DNA from: Solenopsis invicta
Taxonomy: Eukaryota; Arthropoda; Insecta; Hymenoptera; Formicidae
NCBI RefSeq assembly: GCF_016802725.1
Contig: NC_052677.1
Location: 19,111,329 to 19,175,328, forward strand
Direction of reading: 5' to 3'
DNA length: 64,000 nt
Shown here: piece after piece, positions 48,389-58,205 of the stretch
Layout: every line of letters begins with the position of its first letter
Position numbering within the stretch: the stretch's first letter is position 1
Made by a program: the position numbers and the translations under genes
Notes under the pieces: generated by a model
Told to the model about the DNA's origin: nothing
Database searches by the model: none
The model's input: only the letters and a program-made list of their open reading frames with translations

Positions 48389-50131
48389 TTGTAATGTCGT
48401 GCACCTTCGAGACTTTGTGATCCGATGCGACCAATCTTACTATTATGCAATAAGTCGTACCTCCTTTTCAGACTGAACACGAAAGTACTACGAAAAAAAA
48501 TTGCCATTAGATTTAATTAATAACGCGCGCATCCTGCTGCGCCGCGAGCTTCCAATATGTCCACGACACTGCCATTCCGCAGACTACCTATCGCGATCTG
48601 AACGGTCAAACTGAGATCACTTTATACATTTCGGAACAAAAAGAAAAAAGAAATACGTTTTTGTAACTTTTATCCAGATCATAGTGACGTTTTTTAAGTA
48701 AAGGAAAACTGTTTGGCCCTTTTTCTTCCGCCAACAAACTCTAGTTAAGTATGGACTGTACGAATGTTTCATATTCAGATTCAGACCTCTGTGATGGCGT
48801 ACGTACTTCTTAGTTAATTTCAGCGCGAAGGAAGCTGCTCTGAATTTATTGTACACTACTGTACATGTCGACCTTACGAAAAAGAGAAGGATTAAGGGAT
48901 TAAAAAATTCTAGTCATGCCATAATGTTAAGTGACGTTTAGAATTTTCGGTTTATTGCAAGGTAATGCTGATAAATTAAGAAAAGTTGTGCGCGACACTA
49001 CGAAGACGAGGCAGTAGATAATGCGTATGTAGAGAATACAATATCGTTTGAGTGTACACGGGCATCGGGACGCGTGTATTACAGGCACGCGTACGTTAAT
49101 GTATATAAAGGAAGCACGTCAATCAAACTCGTAGTGTTCGATTAAATTCGATAGAGCAATCTTCGAAGAGGACGAAGTGCGATTCGCCGTCTTATTCTTG
49201 GTGCGGTTGCCGGACATTTTCGCCGATACGATTTTTGTACAGTTTTTCTTGCGTCACGGACCGACCGAGTTCTGTCAGTATCTTGCCGTAAACCTTTCAG
49301 GGACCAGTTTGCTTCGTTGTCATAATCGTGTAAGACATAATCGTCTAATATATAAAAGTATTCAATGACTGATCAACGATCTCGAACAAGCCCGATCAAC
49401 GAATTTTTTACTAGGCAATTTTTCACAAAGCTAATTTAGATTATTTGTAGGCGGAATCTCGCCATTTATCCGATTGCAATTTGATACTTAAAGATCTCGT
49501 CGCGCTAAGGTACTTTTGGTCGATTTTTACATTATATACCGCGAAAAATTACACGGTCCTCGAAGGATGACATGCAGTGACACAACTCGGTGCATCCTCC
49601 GTCACCATATGCGATAATCCCTACAGCTCGAAGAATATACCTTAATTGTTGCGTCTACCTGTATGTGGATGGAGGGGGCGAGCGAACAAATCAAATGGAC
49701 AATTGTTACTGTAACTACGATTAATTAAACGTCGTTATAGAGGGAGGGAAAGCTTATACCGGCGCGAGTGTGGCGCGGACGGTCCAATCAGTGGCGCGAG
49801 ATTGCGCAAAAGTCATCGCAAAAGAGTTCCGTGAAACGAAAGGAAGCTCGCAAATTCTTTCTCCGTTCTGCGATCGGAGGTTGTACGATTAAAACGAATT
49901 GTCGATTAAATTTAAACTGTATTAAATCTGTGGTACGGCATTTCGACGATGCATTGTGTCGATCGTAGAATCGATTAAATAAATTGATATCGTGTAAAGT
50001 AACACGGGGTCGATTTTATGGGCAAACCTCATAAGATATTTCATTAAAAGTGAGAATTTAGATTTATGTTTTTACGTAAATGCAAATCTCTTGATTATAA
50101 TCGATGTATAATCGATTTCGGCAAAGTCCGT

Positions 50132-50214
50132 TTAATATCCCGTGAGCTCCGAAAACGTCGAGTCCAGATCGTCGCATATGTATTTGTATTTTTCCTTTTC
50201 TTTTAGCAGATAAT
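50132..50214 (-). CDS. Tropomyosin B exon 6, terminal
   Basis: 83 bases reading YLLKEKEKYKYICDDLD and STFSELTGY, then TAA. The aromatic C-terminus is typical of muscle-type ends. Confidence 0.92.
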
Positions 50215-51192
50215 CTGAAATATGAAAGATAGTTTTTTATATGAATAACAGTCGACTATCGCTTCGACGCTATAAGCTTGAAAATTTTAAATCTATATGA
50301 AGAGTGCACACAGCATATGGAATATTACCTTCCCTCTTGTCCAATTCTTTCGTGAATATCTTGACAGTTTTCTCAGCAATTATGGCACGCTTTTCGGCAG
50401 TTTTCAGTTTCACCTTTAATTCTTTCAGCTGCGCTTTAAATTCCTCCACCCTTTGGTTAGCCTGAAATAAACAATTTTTTTTTTATATATTCTTAATTTT
50501 TTTAATAAAAAAACATCGTTAAAACTCGTCAGTATAAAAGACCGTCTACCTTTTCCTCGGACACCTCCAAGGACTTAAATATATTGCCAACGATAAATAA
50601 CTCGTCTTCTCTCTCGAGAATTTTCCTAAAACATAACATCCTGAATCAAACATGTTGAGCTTTTAAATAGTTAAGAAAAGCTTTCGCGTGCATAACGATC
50701 CTTAATGAATATATAAAATATATAGAATATACAGAAAATTTTTATGCAAAGATAAAATGTCCTAAAAAATAGGGTACTTTGTGAAACACTCCCGCGTTTA
50801 AATTGAAAATAGAAAAGTGAGAAAGGATTCAGAGTCGAAAAGAACGCAGTCTCTATATTTAGAGAATCGCATACGCTTCGCTCGATTTAACTCTTTCTTC
50901 CGCAGCTTCGAGCTCATCTTCGACGAACGCCAATTTTCTCGAAATCTCATCGGATTTAGTGTCAGCGTCTTCAGCGATGAGCCTCGCTTCCTTCAACCGT
51001 GCCATCAGTTGGTCCATCCTCTCTTCATCCTGCTTGCTCCTGTTCTCCAGGACTTTACAGATGCTGAGGAATAATTTACGATCATTACAGCCCATAACAT
51101 TTTTTGCGAAGAAAACAATGATGTGGTATTAATCTTAACTTAATATTAACAATATTATAACTTTTATAAATTATCATATAATATAAAATATT

Positions 51193-51251
<59 letters not shown>

Positions 51252-52232
51252 GACGTGGCAGATTTTCTGCCTCTCCATTTTATCCCTCTGCTTACGCAGA
51301 GCGCAACGGTGCGCATACGATCGGGCCAGGCACTCAGCGAGAGAGCGAGATCTCCGACGGGACTGCATCGCGTGCATTATTTCATTTTATTTATTCGCGG
51401 CTTATTTTCATGTCAAATCGGGCGCCTCGACAATCGTCGCTGAGAAGCAGCAACAACGAGAGGGGTCGATTACAGCGAGAGGACGCGGGAGCGATTGTCC
51501 ACGTCAGGGTCGGCACGTCTGGAACCGCCGACGAAAAATGGAACGAGACAGAGCATGGCGAAAAAATAGGCAAGAGAGGCTCGCAAGATGCACGGAGGAT
51601 GAACAGGCTGGAGCAGACGAACGGCCAGGATAAGAGCCGTCGAAAGCCGGCTGGCCATCCGGAAGGATCGACAGATGATTGTCGCGTGACAAAATATATA
51701 TATATCGTTTGATGATTTAAAAAAACATTTTATAGCAAAAATTTTGCAGAATTTTATACAGAAGCACGAATATTTATACCGTTTTGCGTCTTCAGCAGTC
51801 TCCATGGCTTGCGCGAGCTTCACTTGAGCTGACAAACGTCGCTCCTCCGACTTTTCCAAATTCTGCATGCACTGCTGCATTTTTCTATTCAGTATCGCCA
51901 GCTCCGACTGCGTCTGCAATTTTATAATAGACGTAAAGGCAGATCGAATTGCGGACGCGCGTGACTCGATACGTTTCTCCCGATTCACTAACCACGATGT
52001 ATAGCCTCTCCTTTATCTCGAGATCCCTGTTTGATTTTAACAGTTGGGCCTTACTCACTTCCAGATCATGCTCCATTTGCACCAACTTTTTCGCCAGTTC
52101 GCGAACCTCATCTCTCAATTTTTCTTCCTTCCGATTTGCCTCCTTCGCCTGTTGATCGCACAGATCAGCTTTGTCCATCGCGAGATCTTTCTCGAGCTTT
52201 AACATCTGCAGTCGTTTTTTAATAGCATTCAT
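50132..52232 (-). CDS. Tropomyosin paralogue B, complete, 284 aa
   Basis: Actin-filament coiled-coil protein of thin filaments and cytoskeleton (family role). Six exons, read right to left: 52232-51993, 51913-51780, 51063-50875, 50625-50550, 50461-50329 and 50214-50132. They total 855 bases, giving exactly the 284 residues of long tropomyosins. It starts MNAIKKRLQMLKLEKD, continues through KVLENRSKQDEERMDQL, DADTKSDEISRKLAFVEDEL and KSLEVSEEKANQRVEEF, and ends DLDSTFSELTGY. Heptad repeats run unbroken and no Pro is present. The middle is close to canonical insect Tm1/Tm2, but EREDELFIVGN replaces the usual ELEEELKVVGN, a change shared with the neighbouring paralogue. It lies 1.4 kb downstream of paralogue A on the same strand and converges with Dscam2. 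A MEF2-like site lies in intron 3. No alternative exons were seen. Confidence 0.93.
50329..50461 (-). CDS. Tropomyosin B exon 5
   Basis: 133 bases reading ANQRVEEFKAQLKELKVKLK and AEKTVKIFTKELDKRE. Acceptor tatttcag, donor gtaata. Confidence 0.92.
50550..50625 (-). CDS. Tropomyosin B exon 4
   Basis: 76 bases reading KILEREDELFIVGN and KSLEVSEEK. Acceptor gttttag, donor gtagac. Confidence 0.92.
50853..50862. promoter_or_regulatory. MEF2-like site in tropomyosin B intron 3
   Basis: CTATATTTAG matches YTAWWWWTAR exactly, 13 bases past the end of exon 3. Muscle tropomyosin genes in flies are driven by intronic MEF2 sites, but one site alone is weak evidence. Confidence 0.3.
50875..51063 (-). 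CDS. Tropomyosin B exon 3
   Basis: Reads ICKVLENRSKQDEERMDQL to EAAEERVKSSEA, the most conserved tropomyosin stretch. 189 bases. Donor gtatgc. Confidence 0.94.
51195..51248. repeat. (AT)n microsatellite in tropomyosin B intron 2
   Basis: About 27 AT units. Confidence 0.95.
51780..51913 (-). CDS. Tropomyosin B exon 2
   Basis: Reads TQSELAILNRKMQQ and NLEKSEERRLSAQVKLAQAM. Acceptor aattgcag, donor gtataa. 134 bases. Confidence 0.92.
51993..52232 (-). CDS. Tropomyosin B exon 1
   Basis: 80 codons from the ATG at 52232. Donor gttagt after codon 80. Carries MNAIKKRLQMLKLEKD, the N-terminal overlap region used for head-to-tail polymerisation. Confidence 0.92.
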
Positions 52233-53654
52233 GGCTTCGTTCGAAATCAGTAGGAAATATTCTTTTTGATCAATACTAATAGAATTTTTAAGATAGATAA
52301 ATTATTGTGTTCAAGCGAAAATTATCTTAACTGAAGTTAAGTCGCGAGAAAAAAATTATTATTAACTAATCAACTTTACGACGCGGCAAAATATTTTTAA
52401 TATATTTTTAGTTTGTACATTAATTATTTTTACGTTTTGCCGCAGGTGTTCGGTAAAGTATGCTGTATGAACATTAAGGTATGCTCTTTCAGCGTTCATC
52501 CACGTAAAACACTCTCACTTTAAATTATTTTCTTGTCTAGTACAAAAATGATATTTTTTCAGCCTTGCACTCTGTTAAACAGAATTTTTAATTACTACGG
52601 AAACACGAGCGAAGTAACAAAATGCAATGCCCGTAGGTTACTGTACTCAGTGACCGATGAGGACAATGTTTTATAGGCTCAGTGCAATGCAAAAGAACAA
52701 AAGTGACCGTCGCTTTAGTTAGGCTCAAACGAATTCCTGGACTTCTTTAAGCAGTGATGTGCTTTGTTGTGCCGATGGTCTTTGCCGATCGCAGATACAT
52801 CGTCCATCGAACGTTTACTTTGCGTTATTTTTTTTCTTTAACAATTATTATATTTTAAAATTGTTTCATAATACGCGTAGCATATCTCTAATTTGTAATT
52901 TTAAATAGGATACATCTTTTACAATTTAAAATTGATATTTTTAACGAGCAATAAATATTAATGTTTAATTTCAATTTTTGTTGTAATTATATCTTTCGAT
53001 AATTTATTTTATAATATTTAATATTAGAGGAATTAATTATTAATATTACATTGAAAAACAAATAGATTAAAGATTGACTACTATTTATTATATTCATTCA
53101 TTCATTCGTTTATTTGGTTCATTTTTAAAAATGTCTATTTTAGTTTATTAACACCATGATAAAAATAATTAAAACTCACTAGAGAATTTGTGATACTGTT
53201 TATTGAAAATACAGATTTTACATTAAATGGTAAAAAGGATGCGCGATGTGTCGTGGTCTCGCTCGCGCGTGCGACATTAAATCCCTCCAACGCGTCTCTG
53301 AAAGAAAAAGAGATAGACGCTCATGAATCTTCGATCGGCACAGCGAACAACGGGCGACCGTGAACTAATTGCTCGATCTTGGCAAGGTGTTGCACGAAGC
53401 GAAGCAGTTATAGTAACAAGCCGCATTGCATTGCCTTGTCCATTAGTGGATTATTGCGCGAAGCGGTTTATTTCTAATATCGCTCACGGCACTCTGTCAG
53501 CGGCAAAACGAATCGGCATTGCAATTTAAGCGACATTTAAGCACAGCAAGAGCCGAATATTAATGAATATTAAAAAATAGCGAATAAGCGGAGGGAAGCG
53601 TAGGAGTAGTAGCGAAAGTAGCAGCGTCAAATCCTGTCCGTCCGCGGGAGGATT
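52233..53654. other. Spacer between the two tropomyosin genes
   Basis: 1.4 kb that must hold the 3' UTR of paralogue A and the promoter of paralogue B. No clear TATA box or upstream exon was recognised. Confidence 0.6.
53467..53472 (-). terminator. Candidate tropomyosin A poly(A) signal
   Basis: AATAAA on the minus strand 183 bases past the stop of paralogue A. A second candidate lies at 53199-53204. Which is used cannot be told from sequence. Confidence 0.3.
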
Positions 53655-53737
53655 TTAGTATCCTGTCATCTCGGCGAACGTTGCGTCCATGTCGTCGCAA
53701 ACTGCCTTGTACTTTTCCTTTTCTTCTCTGAGTTCGT
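53655..53737 (-). CDS. Tropomyosin A exon 6, terminal
   Basis: 83 bases reading ELREEKEKYKAVCDDMD and ATFAEMTGY, then TAA. Acceptor cgttgcag. Confidence 0.93.
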
Positions 53738-55348
53738 CTGCAACGAATATCAATTTCTCAGTGTTATGGTAAGAAGAGAGAATAATTTTTCTTAATTAAT
53801 AAAATAAAAACTTTTTACCTTCTTTCATATCCACTTCCTTTAGCAACGTTTTGACTGTCCTCTCGGCGGTAATTGCGCGCTTCTCCGCCTCCTTCAGTTT
53901 CTTCTTCAAAGACTTCAGTTGCACCTTAAAGTCTTCTACTCGCTGGTTCGCCTGAAATCAAAATAATCAAAAAGTGGAATTGCAGCAGTGCTTGATAGCT
54001 GACGCAACGTATTATATTACGTCACCTTCTCCTCTGACACTTCGAGGGATTTCACGATATTTTGCACGATGAAGAGTTCATCTTCGCGTTCTACGATTTT
54101 TCTGTGAGAAAGATATTTCAATGAGAAAGTTTATATGCATACGTATTTAATAATGTAGTACAAACACATATATAATGTAAATTATAATCGCTTACGCCTC
54201 ACTAGTCTTCACTCTTTCTTCAGCAGCTTCCAATTCCTCCTCCACGAATTGCAATTTCTTGGCTATCTCGTCGGATTTCGCGTCGGCGTCTTCAGCGATT
54301 AATCTCGCGTCTTTTAGTTCCGCCATCAGCTTCTCCGTACGTTCCTCGTCCAAGCGACTTCTATCCGCTAGGACATTACACATTCTACGGGTAAGAAGAA
54401 TGGAAATGGAATTATTGAGTCCCTACTCGATTTAATTTTGAAAGCGCAACACGTTTGCAAAATATGAAAATTTGACGTAGCGACAATAAATTTACAAACC
54501 TTTGCGCGTCGTCCGCGAGTTCGGTCGCACGTGCTAGCTTGAGTGTGGCGGAAAGACGTAACTCCTCCTTTTTGGTAAGACTCGCTTCGATCTCCTGCAC
54601 TCTCTTCGTCAAAACAGTACGATCTTGCTCAGCCTGTACGTAGAACGAGACTAATTTTGATACAAGATAAAAGGCTCCTTTAAATTTCGATGAAGGATCA
54701 ATAATGTTCTGATGAATTTAAAGCCTCGCGATTAATTTGTACAGGATTAACATTTAAGTTGATAAAAATTTATTGAGAGGGTCAAATTGCAATGTGTCAG
54801 TCTATCGCATTTGTCGATCGATTTCATGACCTCTCCCGTTACTGAGATCGGCGATCTGATTGTTATTTCGCTTTGGTCAAAATTGGTCTTAGAACATGGA
54901 AATATTTTCTACTGTGAGATATTTTCTACTACGGTGATCGTTAATTACTCATTTGAATTTTCTGCTAATTACAAGAATTACGAAAGAAAATTGCTTAGAT
55001 CATGTAATAAAAAGATATTTTGTCACACACCCTGTGAAAAAAATTGCTTATATTGCAGAATATCTAGTTTAGAAAATCCGTTTAGTGTTAATCATTATTG
55101 TTACGCACTCTGGACCAAGATTTTTCGCACTGCTCTAGATCAGCGGTTGATTGCTCCAAGTTAGCTTTGGCGACAGTATAATCTCGTTCCAATTGGGTCA
55201 ATCGTTTCTGCAAATCCCTGAGGTCGTCATTCAGCCTGTCTGCTCTTATATTCTCCTGTTTCGCTTTCGTCTCGTTAACTTCGACCTTCTCGTTCGCGGC
55301 GTCCATCTCGAGCTTCAATGCCGCGATTTTCTTCTTGATCGCCTCCAT
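53655..55348 (-). CDS. Tropomyosin paralogue A, complete, 284 aa
   Basis: Second actin-binding tropomyosin. Exons right to left: 55348-55109, 54633-54500, 54384-54196, 54101-54026, 53951-53819 and 53737-53655. Each has the same length as its counterpart in paralogue B, and the sum is again 855 bases, or 284 residues. It starts MEAIKKKIAALKLEMDAANE, passes through AEQDRTVLTKRVQEIEASLT, MCNVLADRSRLDEERTEKL, EREDELFIVQNIVKSLEVS and VEDFKVQLKSLKKKLKEAEK, and ends DDMDATFAEMTGY. The N-terminal half differs clearly from canonical Tm1/Tm2, while the C-terminal half shares derived residues with B. ATG at 55348 is chosen because it gives the invariant family start; an in-frame ATG four codons earlier would add MRVT. 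A strong donor at 56012 may end a non-coding first exon. Homologues probably exist in other Hymenoptera (inference). Confidence 0.93.
53819..53951 (-). CDS. Tropomyosin A exon 5
   Basis: 133 bases reading ANQRVEDFKVQLKSLKKKLK and TVKTLLKEVDMKE. Acceptor gatttcag, donor gtaaaa. Confidence 0.92.
54026..54101 (-). CDS. Tropomyosin A exon 4
   Basis: 76 bases reading KIVEREDELFIVQNIVKSLE. Acceptor tctcacag, donor gtgacg. Confidence 0.92.
54196..54384 (-). CDS. Tropomyosin A exon 3
   Basis: 189 bases reading MCNVLADRSRLDEERTEKL to EAAEERVKTSEA. Acceptor cccgtag, donor gtaagc. Confidence 0.93.
54500..54633 (-). CDS. Tropomyosin A exon 2
   Basis: 134 bases reading AEQDRTVLTKRVQEIEASLT and LARATELADDAQ. 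Acceptor acgtacag, donor gtttgt. Confidence 0.92.
55109..55348 (-). CDS. Tropomyosin A exon 1
   Basis: 80 codons from ATG at 55348 to SWSR. Donor gtgcgt. Reads MEAIKKKIAALKLEMDAANE. Confidence 0.92.
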
Positions 55349-56011
55349 CGTGACGCGCAATTTCGGACTTTCCCCTCGCTTTCAATTATCCTGGATGTCA
55401 CAATTATTTCGTAAAGCTAAAGTGTAATTTCAGATGAAGATATAGGAAGTGGAAAATCACGATGACAATGGGCGGTCATCAACACCTACAAAATCCTTAA
55501 CGTATTTAATTAAAATACAAAATTAAGAAAATTAAAACGCAAATACGTTAATTAAAATCAAAATACGAATATTTTTTGAATCAATTATAAGAAAATATAA
55601 AATAAATATCTCAATAATCCGCAGTGGGCGGAGTTCGTACCTTAAATATAGCGAGTAAAAGAAGGACGACGAGTGGTGCAATCACGAGAACTTCAGTGCT
55701 ACTCGCCGCAAGTTTTCACCCCGTCATTCAACGCCCGATGTATCTGTATATATATAATACCTTAATAATCGTTTTTAATAAATTTCGTGCCGTGGTGCTG
55801 GGCAAGCAGATAAATTCCTACTAAGGGGGACACTCACTGCGATCGTGACGATGATCCGCGGGGAGAATGCACAACCGGATGCCTTCGACAGCTAAGCTAA
55901 AATAAAACGAAACCGATTTCGGCGGCGGTGCCGCGGCCACCTTCCCGAACTCCCCGATCCAATCCAATTCTATAATTGCTTGGGGACTTTGGCTGTCGTC
56001 CCGAAACTTAC

Positions 56012-56207
56012 CCTCCGCCGTCGTCGCCGCGGCTGCCTACGAAACGCGATATCCGCCCGTTCCCATGCTATTCTCGGCCCCCCAAAAGAATCCCGTTCCT
56101 GTTTTCTGCCGACCACGTAATCGACTCTCTGTAGTAAACAGCCTAAACCAAGTACAATCGTCACACAGACAGGCGCGATTGACATTATCGTCAAGTCGTT
56201 AAAATGT
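56012..56207 (-). promoter_or_regulatory. Candidate 5' UTR exon and promoter of tropomyosin A
   Basis: On the minus strand GGCGGAG is followed by donor ggtaagt, with GT at 56011-56010. The region is CpG-rich, and a 16-bp palindrome lies just upstream. A non-coding first exon would fit tropomyosin genes. The start site is not determined. Confidence 0.35.
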
Positions 56208-56223
56208 TAATCCGCGCGGATTA
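56208..56223. promoter_or_regulatory. Perfect 16-bp palindrome TAATCCGCGCGGATTA
   Basis: Two inverted TAATCC sites, the motif of K50 homeodomain proteins such as Otd, Pitx or Goosecoid, four bases apart. The position upstream of the candidate first exon is suggestive only. Confidence 0.35.
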
Positions 56224-57170
56224 GCTTCGAATCTTCCCGCTGATCAAAGCTCTGCCTATCAAACCGGTTGATATGTGACGCGCGGGAGCTTTCGACGAAA
56301 CCACACTAATGAAACCTAAAACTTCGAGATTTGAAATTAATAATCTATCTGTTAAAAAAAAAACTTTTACGATATTATAAAAAAAAAATTATCTGTCTAA
56401 AAACTAGATCGAGAAATTTTATAAGCAATAAAAATAAGAGGAAACTATATTCTGTGGAATTATTTAACAAATTTAGAAATGAGTAAAATAAGTGAAATAG
56501 AAAAATCTGAAATAGAAAATGGTCTGTTAGATGAAAAGAGTGTAATAATAAATAAGACAATTAAATCTAGCGAAAGATATATTTAATAATTTCACCGGTT
56601 TATTTTTACAACAGTCTTAGATTATAACGAATAACTTCTTCGTTCAAACTGTTATAAGATGCTGTGATGAGAAAGAAGGCTATGCAAATGAAACCCTACG
56701 GATGTTTCGATGCAAATGCTTTTTTACTATATTAATCGTATATACTTCTTAAGTATTACATGTGTGTGAGATCGATTTTCTGATCGATTCACAAATATAT
56801 AGGTAAGCAGACTTTCATAATTGTAAATGTTGCTTATCATAAAAATTAACGCAGTTCAGTCACGTTACAGAAGAATTAGTTTGACTTTATACCTTAAGTT
56901 TCTCTTTGTCCGAATATCGCATATACTTTTTGCATATGGCACGCAGTAAAAGACGTCCGTGCGGATACAGTTCAGGAGAAATATGCAATCAACTGTGTCG
57001 AATGTACACAGACGATATATCCAAAAGTGATAATAGACTGTGCAAAATGGTTGTTTCACTTTTCTTGCGCATATATACATATATGCTTGGTAAATATTTC
57101 AAAGTATTGGAAAAAGCGGTGCATATTGACAATAGAGTTTTGGCAAGATGTAATACGTATTTGTATATAT

Positions 57171-57414
57171 ACATACGTACATACATACATGTACGTACGT
57201 ACGTACGTACGTACGTACGTATGTATGTATGTACGTATGTATGTATGTACGTATGTATGTATGTATGTATGTATGTATGTATGTATGTATGTATGTATGT
57301 ATGTATGTATGTATGTATGTATGTATGTATGTATGTATGTATGTATGTATGTATGTATGTATGTATGTATGTATGTATGTATGTATGTATGTATGTATGT
57401 ATGTATGTATGTAT
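57171..57414. repeat. GTAC/GTAT tetranucleotide array
   Basis: Mixed (GTAC)n and (GTAT)n units to about 57250, then pure GTAT to 57414. Open frames over it are artefacts of the period-4 repeat. Confidence 0.95.
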
Positions 57415-57583
57415 CAAGATCATATCGGCATATTAAGAAAAGCGCTCGAAACAATATCGATATCAAATACGATCATATCGCACATTATAATATGTAAATG
57501 CATCATTTCTCTGGCATAACAGCATATAACGAGGAAATGCAAACTGCATAACACTTATTAATATAATCTTAACCACAGCGCAA

Positions 57584-57665
57584 TTTTATCAAAAAATAAA
57601 AATAAATATTAAGTGGTATAAATTTAATTGTACCACTTAATACTTATTTTTATTTCTTGATAAAA
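57584..57665. repeat. 35-bp inverted repeat
   Basis: Arms 57584-57618 and 57631-57665 match at 33 of 35 positions around a 12-base loop. Confidence 0.85.
57649..57654 (-). terminator. Candidate DAPK poly(A) signal
   Basis: AATAAA on the minus strand about 390 bases past the DAPK stop. It sits inside the right arm of the 35-bp inverted repeat at 57584-57665. Confidence 0.3.
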
Positions 57666-58042
57666 CACATAGTAATTGATACAAATTAAAAGAAAAGAGA
57701 GAGAAATCAATTTCCATTTATGGTAATCGTACCACAAATCGATATGGAAATACGAATTAATTAATTAATATCTCGTCGGCTAGTAAGTACAAAATAAAAA
57801 AGATAAAAAAAAATATATAAAATAATGTCCAAAATCGTTACAGATCCTCTTCCCTTTATATCACTCAATGCAATCAGTCGCTAAAGTTAAGTTATATATA
57901 AGGATATACATGTACTTAACAAATTAACGTACGATTTACACTGGGCGGAAATATAGAAGGACGATGCTATCCATCAAACGCGCGTTTCGAAAGAAAGAAG
58001 CATCTAAAAAGTGCTGATGCGCCATTGATGAGAGCAGCATCG

Positions 58043-58205
58043 TCATCTGGAAAGATTAGACCCTGTCTCAGAATCGACGGACATCAGTAGTACATAGGTT
58101 GGTGTATAAGTGAGCAACAGGTGCACGGCGTCCTCGCGATCGAGCGCTCGCAACTGTTGAACCAGCGAACCGACAGTACATTCTGCACCCGCGCAGTTCA
58201 GTAAC
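58043..58205 (-). CDS. DAPK1: DAPK exon: end of death domain, terminal
   Basis: Reads LLNCAGAECTVGSLVQQLRA and DREDAVHLLLTYTPTYVLL, ending TGSNLSR and TGA at 58043. Acceptor atacgcag. Confidence 0.93.

Larger units (their letters stand above)
46791..50131. other. Convergent 3' region between Dscam2 and tropomyosin B
   Basis: No coding sequence recognised. Probably holds both 3' UTRs. Contains a poly(A) signal (47082), a hairpin (48315-48340) and a CT tract (48350-48388). Confidence 0.6.
55349..58042. other. Spacer between tropomyosin A and DAPK
   Basis: Holds a CpG-rich candidate 5' UTR/promoter region of tropomyosin A (55840-56260), a GTAC/GTAT tetranucleotide array (57171-57414) and a long inverted repeat (57584-57665). 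Confidence 0.65.

Noticed and set aside
56906..57519. Open frames of 96-176 residues rich in YVCM or THTYI
   Set aside because: Period-4 GTAT repeats leave all frames open; these are artefacts.
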